DNA of 64,000 nt from assembly GCF_029360775.1 (NCBI RefSeq), contig NZ_JARKMZ010000002.1, forward strand, positions 62,001-126,000, in the 5' to 3' direction. The stretch comes from Daejeonella sp. H1SJ63. Lineage in GTDB: Bacteria; Bacteroidota; Bacteroidia; Sphingobacteriales; Sphingobacteriaceae. The stretch's first letter is position 1; every line of letters starts with the position of its first letter. Both the position numbers and the translations under genes were made by a program. Shown piece by piece: positions 27,064-35,303 of this stretch. A model generated the notes under the pieces. It ran no database searches. It had not been told where the DNA came from and saw nothing but the letters and a program-made list of their open reading frames with translations.

Positions 27064-28035
27064 TTATTTAGTGTTGAGTTCGATACAAATTTCGCGGATA
27101 GAATCCGATATAGGTTTAAAGTCCAAATTTAAGGTCTTTTTAATTTTCTCGTTTGAATACTTTCGTTTTTTGAAAGCACTTATTGCTGTTTCCCGGGTAA
27201 GGTTGAATTTTTTACCGCTGAGCATCGATATCAGGCGTGTTCCCAATAAAGCGAAATGCATCATCCAGGGTTTTAATGCTACAGAAGGAGGTGTTTTCCC
27301 CAGATTTATGGCCGCTTCCGTGAAAATCTCTTTGTAAGTGCGATTTTCAGAATTAATAATGAAACGTTCATCAGTAATATCTGAATTCATTAACAGAATC
27401 ATTGCCCTGGCCACATCTTCAACATCCACATATCCTGAACTTCCTCCCGGATAGTAATTAAGGCCGGTACGGATCTTCTCGAAAAGCTGTCCGCTGCCTT
27501 TCTTGCCCGCATTTTTCCCTATAATGATTGATGGGTTTACAATTACAGCATTCAGGCCTTCAGCTGCTGCCCTGAAAACTTCCATTTCACTTTCGTATTT
27601 GCTGATGGAATAATTACTGTGCTCCGGACTGAACTCCCATTGATCATTTTCTGTGATCAGTTCGCTTTTTTTACTGTTTCCCAGCGCCGCTATTGAACTT
27701 ACATGCAAAAACCGGCTGATATTGTTTTCCATGGAAATGTTAAGAAGGTTAACCGTTCCCTCAACATTTATTTTATGCATTTTTTTCTTGCCGGCAGAGT
27801 CGAAAGATATCATCGCAGCGCAGTGGTATACCCGGCTTACTTTTTCCATGGCTTCTTTCAAAGAGAAATAATCAAGGATATCGGCATTGACCCATTCGAT
27901 ATTTTTTTCATTCTCAAGGAGAGCCGGTATCCGGGATTCTGCGCGTTTAATTGCCCTCACTTTTTCTTCGCTGAGCAATAACTGTCTGATGAGTTCAGAC
28001 CCTAAAAAACCGGTTCCGCCGGTAACTAAAATCAT
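27064..28035 (-). CDS. NAD-dependent epimerase/dehydratase family protein (extended SDR)
   Basis: 323 residues. The NAD(P)-binding TGGTGFLG sits at residues 5-12, the DILD acidic strand near 52-55, HVSSIAALG near 110-118, and the catalytic YSISK (142-146) matches YxxxK. The remainder (VDVEDVARAMILLM) follows the extended-SDR fold of the epimerase and 3-beta-hydroxysteroid dehydrogenase-like group. The substrate cannot be told. Its stop is 10 bases before the SerB-SerA hybrid start, so the two are likely one operon, but no metabolic link is obvious. Confidence 0.88.
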   Translation of the reverse strand: MILVTGGTGFLGSELIRQLLLSEEKVRAIKRAESRIPALLENEKNIEWVNADILDYFSLKEAMEKVSRVYHCAAMISFDSAGKKKMHKINVEGTVNLLNISMENNISRFLHVSSIAALGNSKKSELITENDQWEFSPEHSNYSISKYESEMEVFRAAAEGLNAVIVNPSIIIGKNAGKKGSGQLFEKIRTGLNYYPGGSSGYVDVEDVARAMILLMNSDITDERFIINSENRTYKEIFTEAAINLGKTPPSVALKPWMMHFALLGTRLISMLSGKKFNLTRETAISAFKKRKYSNEKIKKTLNLDFKPISDSIREICIELNTK

Positions 28036-28193
28036 CCGGATGAATTTTTTTAAATGCTTTCAAAAGTAACTGAATAAACTGATATTTGCTTTGTTCTGTT
28101 CCTTAATTCACATAATTTCAATTTTGTTTTAGACATAATCAGGCAGGAAGCCAACAGATGCCTATCTTACACAATTACCTGAAAAATTAAACT

Positions 28194-29375
28194 ATGTCAT
28201 TATCCGATTTCCTTAGTCCTGTTGATTTCAATGAACTGACTCCCGAAAATGGGTTTTATACCAGCCATTTAGGATCTAAAATTGAAGTCTATCATTCTGA
28301 TTTTCCGGATTTGGATGAAAACAAATTTGACATTGCAATCATAGGAGTTCAGGAAGGCCGGAATTCTGAAGGCAATGAGGGTACAGCAGAAGCCGCAGAT
28401 ATTTTCAGGAAGCATTTTTATGCGCTGAATGAGGGGAATTATACCACCCGCATTGTGGATATGGGTAATATCAAGACCGGACACAAGGTCTCTGATACCT
28501 ATGTGGCATTGAAACTTCTTACTGCCGAACTAATGAAGAAGAATATTCTTCCTGTCATTATCGGAGGAAGTCAGGATCTGACCTATCCTCAGTTCATGGC
28601 TTACGAAGAACTGGAACAGAAGGTAGATTTGCTGGTTGTGGATTCTCGTTTTGATCTGGAAGAAAATGCCGAAGGGACTATTGAAACAACATCTTCATCC
28701 TATCTGAATAAGATTTTTTTACACGAACCGAACTTTCTTTTCAATTTCAGCAATATAGGCTATCAAACCTTTTTTGTGAATCAGGAAAGTTTGAAAGTGA
28801 TGGAAAAATTATATTTTGATGCTCACAGACTGGGAGATTTTGCAGAAAGTATGAATGTTTCCGAGCCGATTATCCGGAATGCGAACATGGTCAGCTTTGA
28901 TATTTCAGCCATTCGCTCTTCGGATGCATGCGGAAATGCGCATGCCACTCCAAATGGATTTTATGGGGAGCAGGCTTGTCAGATTTCGCGTTATGCCGGT
29001 ATGAATGATAAACTTTCATCCATCGGGTTTTATGAGTTTAATCCTGAGTTTGACAGGAACGGGCAAACTGCAATGCTTCTTTCGCAAATGGTCTGGTACT
29101 TTGTTGATGGTTTTTACAACCGCAAAAAGGAATTCCCGATGCTGCCGAAATCTCAGTACTTAACTTACCGTACAAGTTTGAAAGATGGTTCGCACGAACT
29201 GGTATTTATCAAAAGCAAGAAGTCTGACAGATGGTGGATGCAGGTTCCTTACCCTTCCGGAGGGTCTAAAAATGAAAGACACCATCTGGTTCCATGTACT
29301 TATGAGGATTATCTGTCTGCCAATAACGGAGAAATGCCTGATTTGTGGTGGAGGACTTATCAGAAACTGATTTGA
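28194..29375 (+). CDS. Arginase/formimidoylglutamase-fold protein with depleted metal site
   Basis: 393 residues with an arginase-like core: LPVIIGGSQDLTYPQ (119-133), DLLVVDSRFDL (145-155) and VSFDISAIRSSDA (233-245). In active arginases these read GG-HD, DAHxD and SxDxD and hold two manganese ions. Here the first His is Q127, the middle His is R152 and the last Asp is S238, so three of the six metal ligands are missing while D150, D154 and D236 remain. Genome annotation of such Bacteroidota proteins as formimidoylglutamase is therefore doubtful; a non-enzymatic or changed role is likely. It is monocistronic here, upstream of xylB. Confidence 0.75.
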   Translation: MSLSDFLSPVDFNELTPENGFYTSHLGSKIEVYHSDFPDLDENKFDIAIIGVQEGRNSEGNEGTAEAADIFRKHFYALNEGNYTTRIVDMGNIKTGHKVSDTYVALKLLTAELMKKNILPVIIGGSQDLTYPQFMAYEELEQKVDLLVVDSRFDLEENAEGTIETTSSSYLNKIFLHEPNFLFNFSNIGYQTFFVNQESLKVMEKLYFDAHRLGDFAESMNVSEPIIRNANMVSFDISAIRSSDACGNAHATPNGFYGEQACQISRYAGMNDKLSSIGFYEFNPEFDRNGQTAMLLSQMVWYFVDGFYNRKKEFPMLPKSQYLTYRTSLKDGSHELVFIKSKKSDRWWMQVPYPSGGSKNERHHLVPCTYEDYLSANNGEMPDLWWRTYQKLI

Positions 29376-29523
29376 TGTGTTGCCTGTTACAGGTTATCTG
29401 TTTTCAGACAAAGCGAAAATGTAAATACTGATAATTTATATTTTCCATGTGTGCAAGCCTCATAACAGGTAACAGACGACTGATAATATTTTTATATCTT
29501 CACTCTAATTCAGAACTTTCCAA

Positions 29524-30996
29524 ATGCTACTTCTCGGTATCGACCTCGGCACTTCATCTATTAAAGTTTCAGTTGCAGATTCTCAGACACAAAAGAGTCT
29601 TTGTACCGTTCAGTATCCCGAAACGGAAACAGGGATCATTGCTGAGCAGGCCGGATGGGCCGAGCAATCGCCGGAAATATGGTGGGAGCATGTTCAGAAA
29701 GCTATTTTGAAAGCAAATGCATCAGGGTTTTATGATCCTTCTGATATTGCTGCAATTGGTATTGCTTACCAGATGCACGGACTGGTACTGGTTGATAAGG
29801 ATCAGAAAGTACTCAGAAATTCAATTATCTGGTGCGACAGTCGTGCTGTAGGCATTGGAAACGAGGCTTTAAATGCAATAGGAGAACAGAAATGTCTTTC
29901 ACATCTGCTGAATTCTCCGGGAAATTTTACCGCTTCCAAACTGGCCTGGGTTAAGCAGAATGAGCCCGGAATTTTTGAGAGAATTGATAAAGTGACGCTT
30001 CCCGGCGATTTTATTGCTATGAAACTGACCGGTAATATTACCACCACTATATCAGCCCTGTCTGAGGGAGTGTTTTGGGATTTTCAAAAGAACGACCTTT
30101 CGGAGGATGTACTCGCTTATTTCGGGTTTAGCAGGGATATAATTCCGGAGATTAAACCGGTATTTGCAGAGCATGGTAGTTTGGGGGTAAAGCAAGCGGA
30201 TAGTTTAAATTTGCGAAGTGGTATTCCGGTTACATATAAAGCCGGAGACCAGCCCAATAATGCACTTTCGCTGAATGTACTTAAGCCGGGAGAGGTTGCT
30301 GCCAATGGAGGTACTTCGGGAGTGATTTATGGAATTTCAGACCAGCTGACCTATGATCAGCAGTCCAGAATCAATAGTTTTGCTCATGTAAATTACAGCA
30401 ATGAACAAAAGCGGATAGGCGTACTTTTATGTATCAACGGTACAGGAATAATGAACCGCTGGGCTAAAGATGTAATCGGCGCCGGGATCAGCTATGATAC
30501 AATGAATGCTAAGGCTAAAGAGGTCAGCATCGGTAGTGCCGGGCTCAGGATCATTCCTTTTGGAAATGGTGCCGAGCGTATGCTGAATAACAGGAATGTT
30601 GGTGCTCATTTTCATCATATCGATTTGAATAAACATAGCTCCGCCCATATTTTCAGGGCAGTACAGGAGGGAATTGCCTTTGCTTTTCGCTACGGATTAG
30701 ATATTATGCGTGAAAATGGGATGCATCCCGCCATTATACGTGCCGGGAAAACCAATCTGTTTTCCAGCGAGCTTTTTATGGAAACCTTTGTGAATGCCTG
30801 CGGAGTTCCGCTCGAATTATACAGTAATGAAGGAAGTATCGGTGCAGCTATCGGTGCAGGCATTGGCCTTGGAGAGCTGAGTACTGAAAATGCATACTCA
30901 AATCTGAAACCACTGAGTAAGATCGAACCTCAAAAATCAGCAGAATACGAGGCGATTTATCAGGAATGGAAAGGGATTTTGGAGGAGCACTTATAA
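29524..30996 (+). CDS. xylB: Xylulokinase
   Basis: 490 residues of the FGGY sugar-kinase family. Seen: the N-terminal phosphate-binding GIDLGTSSIKV (5-15), AYQMHGLVL (about 81-89), SIIWCDSRA, and the catalytic-base region AGDQPNNALSLNVLKPGEVAANGGTS (around 240-265), with the GxxGAAIGAG ATP-site segment near 440. It phosphorylates D-xylulose to xylulose 5-phosphate. The assignment is supported by xylose isomerase 1.3 kb downstream and a CE15 esterase between the two on the other strand. Confidence 0.93.
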   Translation: MLLLGIDLGTSSIKVSVADSQTQKSLCTVQYPETETGIIAEQAGWAEQSPEIWWEHVQKAILKANASGFYDPSDIAAIGIAYQMHGLVLVDKDQKVLRNSIIWCDSRAVGIGNEALNAIGEQKCLSHLLNSPGNFTASKLAWVKQNEPGIFERIDKVTLPGDFIAMKLTGNITTTISALSEGVFWDFQKNDLSEDVLAYFGFSRDIIPEIKPVFAEHGSLGVKQADSLNLRSGIPVTYKAGDQPNNALSLNVLKPGEVAANGGTSGVIYGISDQLTYDQQSRINSFAHVNYSNEQKRIGVLLCINGTGIMNRWAKDVIGAGISYDTMNAKAKEVSIGSAGLRIIPFGNGAERMLNNRNVGAHFHHIDLNKHSSAHIFRAVQEGIAFAFRYGLDIMRENGMHPAIIRAGKTNLFSSELFMETFVNACGVPLELYSNEGSIGAAIGAGIGLGELSTENAYSNLKPLSKIEPQKSAEYEAIYQEWKGILEEHL

Positions 30997-31006
30997 TCAA
31001 GCCACA

Positions 31007-32203
31007 TTACTTTTTCCTGTAATAATTATCTGCAAAGCGTATAAATTGCTTCCAGTCATAAACCCTCAGGTCATGCTTCCCTTCCCGGTTATGATAAGCC
31101 AGGGGTGGTTCTGTGATGGGTGTGTTTAATCCCGGAGCTACTTCGGGCAATTTTGATTTTTTACCATACAGGCCATAAACATTTTCAGCGTTTTTCAGGG
31201 ATAAGAAAGTGCCTTTGGGATCAGCCCAAAGATCTTCGGAAGCATTGGTTGCATAAACCGGCCTTGGTGCGATCAATGAAATCAGCATGTGCTGATCAAC
31301 AGGAAGAAGCTCTTCATGATCATTGTATTTCTTATAATTCGTATTAAACCAATGCGGGAAAGTGGTATTGATCACTTTCACACGCTCTCCGAATTGCCTG
31401 CGGGCCAATGCTGCTCCGGTATTTCCTGAGCAATTGCTGATACACAGTGCAAAACGCTGATCATTGGCAGCAGCCCATAAGGAGGCCTTGCCACCACGTG
31501 AATGGCCGGTAATGGCAACTCTCTTTGCATCGATTTGTGGATCTGTTTCAAAATAATCCATTACCCGGCTGGCGCCCCATCCCCAGGCAGCAATCGCCCG
31601 CATGCCATTATTGGCATTCAGTTGCTCAGGGTACAACTGAAGCACCCCGTTCATAAACTCATTTTTATCATCGGGAGCCATATCGCTTACATGTATGGCT
31701 GCAATAGCATAACCACTTTCAATGAGCACCTCTGCAGGCCAGAATTCACTTTTAACTAAGCGGGTTGGATCAGTATTTTCCTTGCCCCGGTTATTGATCA
31801 GAAGAAATGCAGGAGAAGGTGATTTTGCATTATTCGGGATAAACAGGGTGAGGTTTATGGCGATGCGTTTATGATTACGGAATACCTCAATCAGCACTTC
31901 TTTGAGATGTGCCTTGCCATTCATGCTGTTCCGGTCTTCATTTTTCAGCGAAAATTTGATCTCGTCAAAATCCTTTGGTATTGGTCCGTAAATGTTTTCG
32001 GCAAAGAGCTCAAGCACTTCCGGTCTTCTTAGTTTTTCCCAGGCTTTTGCTGACTTTATTGCTTTCCCGGAACCTGTTTTAAGCACTTCCGGCAGGGTAT
32101 AAACCGGAACTTTAGCTTCATCGTAATTTGTTGTGGCCGGACGCTGGGCTTTAATACTGAGGGCCGAAATAACGATGAAGAAAATGCTAAGCAATGATTT
32201 CAT
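31007..32203 (-). CDS. CE15-type glucuronoyl esterase (exported alpha/beta hydrolase)
   Basis: 398 residues with a signal peptide ending near SIKAQ. The alpha/beta hydrolase nucleophile motif is GHSRGGK with S235, followed by SNCSGNTGAALARR, FPHWFN, PVDQH, IAPRPVYATNASEDLWADP and the catalytic histidine segment H-REGKHDL (H377). This is the layout of bacterial CE15 enzymes, which cut the ester between lignin alcohols and 4-O-methylglucuronic acid on xylan. It lies between xylB and xylA on the opposite strand, so a role in releasing xylan from plant cell wall is a reasonable inference. It may also be annotated as an acetylxylan esterase. Confidence 0.85.
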   Translation of the reverse strand: MKSLLSIFFIVISALSIKAQRPATTNYDEAKVPVYTLPEVLKTGSGKAIKSAKAWEKLRRPEVLELFAENIYGPIPKDFDEIKFSLKNEDRNSMNGKAHLKEVLIEVFRNHKRIAINLTLFIPNNAKSPSPAFLLINNRGKENTDPTRLVKSEFWPAEVLIESGYAIAAIHVSDMAPDDKNEFMNGVLQLYPEQLNANNGMRAIAAWGWGASRVMDYFETDPQIDAKRVAITGHSRGGKASLWAAANDQRFALCISNCSGNTGAALARRQFGERVKVINTTFPHWFNTNYKKYNDHEELLPVDQHMLISLIAPRPVYATNASEDLWADPKGTFLSLKNAENVYGLYGKKSKLPEVAPGLNTPITEPPLAYHNREGKHDLRVYDWKQFIRFADNYYRKK

Positions 32204-32289
32204 AGGATTTGAATATTTGATTAATAAATATAATTATGAATTAGCCATTCTCATTAAAATCTCTAAATTAGAAAATATAAAATTTCATT

Positions 32290-33621
32290 ATGGCAAACAT
32301 TATAACCGGAGAGAAAGAGTTTTTTAAGGGCATAGGACAGATCAAATTTGAGGGCCCTGAATCAGATAATCCACTGGCATTTCGCTGGTACGATGAGAAC
32401 AGGCTTATTGGAGGCAAAACGATGAAAGAAATTTTGCGTTTCGCCTGTGCCTACTGGCATTCATTTGTAGGAAACGGATCTGACCCTTTCGGTGAACCAA
32501 CCCATATTTTTCCGTGGGATGCGAAAAGCGATGCGGTTGACCGTGCAAAAGATAAAATGGATGCGGCCTTTGAATTCATTACTAAAATGAACCTCCCGTA
32601 TTACTGTTTCCACGATGTGGATGTGGTAGATTATGGAAACGATATCACCGTGAACGAAAGAAGATTGCAGGCAATCACAGCCTATGCAAAACAAAAGCAG
32701 CAGGCCAGCGGAGTGAAATTATTATGGGGTACAGCCAACCTCTTTTCGCATCGCCGTTATATGAACGGAGCATCAACCAATCCTGATTTTCATGTGCTGA
32801 CACATGCCGGAGCACAGGTAAAAGCAGCCCTGGATGCTACCATTGCCCTGAACGGTGAAAACTATGTATTCTGGGGTGGTCGTGAAGGATACATGAGTCT
32901 GCTGAATACCGATATGAAACGTGAGCAGGAGCATCTTGCAAAATTCCTGCACATGGCGAGGGATTATGCCCGTAAAAATGGATTTAAGGGTACTTTCTTT
33001 ATTGAACCCAAACCCTGTGAACCAAGCAAGCATCAGTATGATTATGATGCCGCTACTGTGATCAGTTTCCTGCGTCAGTATGATTTGATGGGCGATTTTA
33101 AACTGAATATTGAAGTAAATCATGCCACGCTTGCCGGACATACTTTCCAGCATGAACTTCAGGTAAGTGCCGATGCTGGCTTACTTGGATCAATTGATGC
33201 CAACCGTGGCGATTACCAGAACGGATGGGATACTGACCAGTTTCCAAATAATATCAATGAGCTTGCAGAAGCGATGCTTGTAATTCTCGAAGCCGGAGGT
33301 TTTGACGGCGGAGGTATTAATTTTGATGCCAAGATTCGCAGAAATTCAACTGATCCCGCCGATTTATTTTATGCTCATATTGGTGGTATGGACACCTTTG
33401 CCCGTGCCCTGATTGTTGCTGATAATATTTTGAATAAATCTGATTACCGTAAGGTCAGGGAAGATCGTTATGCTTCATTTGATTCAGGGAAAGGCAAAGA
33501 TTTTGAAGCGGGAAAGCTGAGCCTGGAAGATCTTAGAAACCTTGCAGTTGAAATGGGCGAGCCTGATGTTAGAAGTGGAAAGCAGGAGTACCTGGAGAAT
33601 TTGGTGAACAGGTATATTTAA
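32290..33621 (+). CDS. xylA: Xylose isomerase
   Basis: 443 residues, typical for the class II enzyme. Seen: the catalytic histidine region [24 protein letters not shown]-style FWGGREGY, the metal-binding [26 protein letters not shown], and [17 protein letters not shown]. It interconverts D-xylose and D-xylulose, feeding XylB. The divergent CE15 gene starts 86 bases upstream. The gene is followed by a small HTH regulator, but that is probably a separate unit. Confidence 0.97.
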   Translation: MANIITGEKEFFKGIGQIKFEGPESDNPLAFRWYDENRLIGGKTMKEILRFACAYWHSFVGNGSDPFGEPTHIFPWDAKSDAVDRAKDKMDAAFEFITKMNLPYYCFHDVDVVDYGNDITVNERRLQAITAYAKQKQQASGVKLLWGTANLFSHRRYMNGASTNPDFHVLTHAGAQVKAALDATIALNGENYVFWGGREGYMSLLNTDMKREQEHLAKFLHMARDYARKNGFKGTFFIEPKPCEPSKHQYDYDAATVISFLRQYDLMGDFKLNIEVNHATLAGHTFQHELQVSADAGLLGSIDANRGDYQNGWDTDQFPNNINELAEAMLVILEAGGFDGGGINFDAKIRRNSTDPADLFYAHIGGMDTFARALIVADNILNKSDYRKVREDRYASFDSGKGKDFEAGKLSLEDLRNLAVEMGEPDVRSGKQEYLENLVNRYI

Positions 33622-33640
33622 GAGGGGGCGGAGGTGCTAA

Positions 33641-33653
33641 AATGTGTCACATT
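33641..33653. promoter_or_regulatory. 13-base palindrome upstream of the HTH gene
   Basis: AATGTG-T-CACATT is a perfect 6-bp inverted repeat around one central base, 30 bases ahead of the HTH start codon and 19 bases after the xylA stop. Its size and position suit an autoregulatory operator bound by the HigA-like protein encoded next. Confidence 0.5.
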
Positions 33654-33683
33654 CCTTTCCAAACCATCGACTGACACCCAAAA

Positions 33684-33992
33684 ATGAGTAAGCAAAGCTT
33701 GAAAATTTTTACTCTCGAAGAAATCACTGATAAACATATCGGTCAGACCGGAACACCCAGGCGTGAAGCTTTTGAAAATGAATTGTGTCTCGACCTGCTG
33801 GGAGAAGCGATCAAACAGGCACGTTTAGACCGTAAATTAACACAGGAAGAATTGGGTAAGCTGGTTGGGGTTCAAAAGGCTAAAATCTCCAAACTTGAAA
33901 ACAGCCTGACCGATGCCCGGGTAGAGACAATCCTGAAAGGTTTCAAAGCACTAAATGCGAAAATTAGCTTTAGCGTGGAAATGAACAATTAA
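33684..33992 (+). CDS. XRE/HigA-type helix-turn-helix regulator
   Basis: 102 residues. An N-terminal extension of about 35 residues precedes a Cro/C1-type helix-turn-helix (about 39-93) with KLTQEELGKLVGVQKAKISKLEN. This form, with the front extension and the trailing IKISFSVE-like strand, resembles HigA antitoxins of Bacteroidota, which are usually encoded directly after a HigB-type toxin. The 62 bases upstream are too short for a toxin and xylA comes before that, so no toxin is present; the regulator is an orphan. A perfect palindrome lies ahead of it. The next gene starts 10 bases after its stop. Confidence 0.85.
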   Translation: MSKQSLKIFTLEEITDKHIGQTGTPRREAFENELCLDLLGEAIKQARLDRKLTQEELGKLVGVQKAKISKLENSLTDARVETILKGFKALNAKISFSVEMNN

Positions 33993-34002
33993 TATTGTCA
34001 AA

Positions 34003-34185
34003 ATGAAAGATTCGCAGCCGGATAAGTTTAAAATAGGCCCAAAACCCAGGGCCGATTGGGAGAAATCATTTAAGGTTATGCATGATCGTGGTGATGACGA
34101 ATTGCTGATTCAGGATGTATTTGAGGATGAAGTTTTTGAAATATGGACTGATGATAATCGGTCCAATGAGTCAAATAAACCTTGA
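34003..34185 (+). CDS. Small acidic protein resembling a MazE antitoxin tail
   Basis: 60 residues. The stretch PRADWEKSFKVMHDRGDDELLIQDVFEDEVFEIW looks like the C-terminal toxin-binding tail of Bacteroidota MazE/AbrB-type antitoxins, but the N-terminal AbrB DNA-binding swapped-hairpin domain is missing. This resemblance is from memory and only moderate. No MazF toxin gene is next to it. It may be a remnant or a free-standing inhibitor. Its stop (TGA, 34183-34185) overlaps the TTG start of the next gene. Confidence 0.6.
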   Translation: MKDSQPDKFKIGPKPRADWEKSFKVMHDRGDDELLIQDVFEDEVFEIWTDDNRSNESNKP

Positions 34186-35099
34186 GTACCTTAAACCTAA
34201 TCCATAACACCCCATTAATCTTTCTCGATAAGATCAGCGCCGGCCTGTCCGGAAAGATCTATGCCAAGGCAGAACATATGCAGCCGGGAGGAAGTGTCAA
34301 AGACCGGGCAGCCTATCAGATTATTCTGGATGCCTATGAGAATGGGAGTTTGAAAAGAGGGCAAACGGTTGTGGAAATGACCAGCGGGAATATGGGTGCC
34401 GGCCTGGCTTTGGTATGCCGGCAGTTTGGTAATCCTTTTGTTGCCGTGATGTCGGAAGGGAACAGTCCTGAACGGTTAAAAATTCTTCAGGCATTCGGGG
34501 CAGAAGTTATACTTACTAAGCAGGTGGATGGTTTGCCGGGCATGGTTACCGGTGCAGACATTGCCTTTGCCATAGCATTTGCAAAAGATATTGCTCAGAA
34601 CAGGAATGCATTCTATGCAGATCAGTTCAATAATCCATCATGTATCCGTGCACATTTTAACCATACCGGGCCTGAAATTTTGCAGGAGCTGCCGGATATT
34701 GATGTGTTTATGGCATCTGTAGGTAGTGGCGGAGCATTCCTCGGGACTTCTAAGTACCTGAAATCGATTAATCCAGGCATTAAATGCATTGCCGTAGAAC
34801 CCGAAAAGGCAGCTATCCTGAAAACAGGGAAGGTGGATGAGCCAAAACATATTATTCAGGGTACGGCCTATGGCTTAATCCCTCCGCATTGGGATGAAAA
34901 ACTTGCTGATGATTTTATTACAGTTAGTGATCAGGAAGTAATGGATATGAAAAAATGTTTATCAGCTGATCAGGGGCTTTACGTGGGATATTCAGCGGGA
35001 GCGAACGTTCTGGCAGCAAAGAAATTTTTGATAGAACAGGGAAAGCCATTGAACATTGTCACTGTACTTTGTGATTCGGGCTATAAATACGGTGATTAA
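34182..35099 (+). CDS. Cysteine-synthase-family PLP-dependent enzyme
   Basis: 305 residues of the fold-type II PLP family. The cofactor lysine is K40 in GGSVKDRAA. The substrate loop reads TSGNMG (67-72; usually TSGNTG), the phosphate cradle is GSGGAFLG (181-188), and DSGYKY closes the chain as in cysteine synthases. Cysteine synthases make cysteine from O-acetylserine and sulfide; homologues with variant loops use other nucleophiles, so the exact reaction is open. The only start that retains the N-terminus is TTG at 34182, overlapping the stop of the 60-residue gene by two bases, which implies translational coupling. Confidence 0.87.
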   Translation: MSTLNLIHNTPLIFLDKISAGLSGKIYAKAEHMQPGGSVKDRAAYQIILDAYENGSLKRGQTVVEMTSGNMGAGLALVCRQFGNPFVAVMSEGNSPERLKILQAFGAEVILTKQVDGLPGMVTGADIAFAIAFAKDIAQNRNAFYADQFNNPSCIRAHFNHTGPEILQELPDIDVFMASVGSGGAFLGTSKYLKSINPGIKCIAVEPEKAAILKTGKVDEPKHIIQGTAYGLIPPHWDEKLADDFITVSDQEVMDMKKCLSADQGLYVGYSAGANVLAAKKFLIEQGKPLNIVTVLCDSGYKYGD

Positions 35100-35182
35100 A
35101 TCACTTAATTGGCTTGTAAATTCAGATTATCTGAGTATTTGACATGCCTTTTGGAACACGTCAAACGGCTGGTATTTTCAGT

Positions 35183-35274
35183 GTCATTGCAAGGAGGTAC
35201 GACGAAGCAATCTTAGGATAACTAGTATTAAAAGTATGGAGATTGCTTCTCCGCCCAAAGCGGATCGCAATGAC
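35183..35274. repeat. Imperfect palindromic intergenic repeat (REP/MITE-like)
   Basis: The ends GTCATTGC (35183-35190) and GCAATGAC (35267-35274) are exact complements, and inside them GACGAAGCAATCTT and AGATTGCTTC are further complementary pieces. The GTCATTGC..GAGGA..CGAAGCAATCT type of intergenic palindrome recurs in many Bacteroidota genomes, by my recollection. The element lies between the PLP gene and galK, which converge, and could act as a terminator as well. Only one copy is in this window. Confidence 0.7.
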
Positions 35275-35303
35275 ATCTCCACAACTCACGACAGACGCCA
35301 GAA

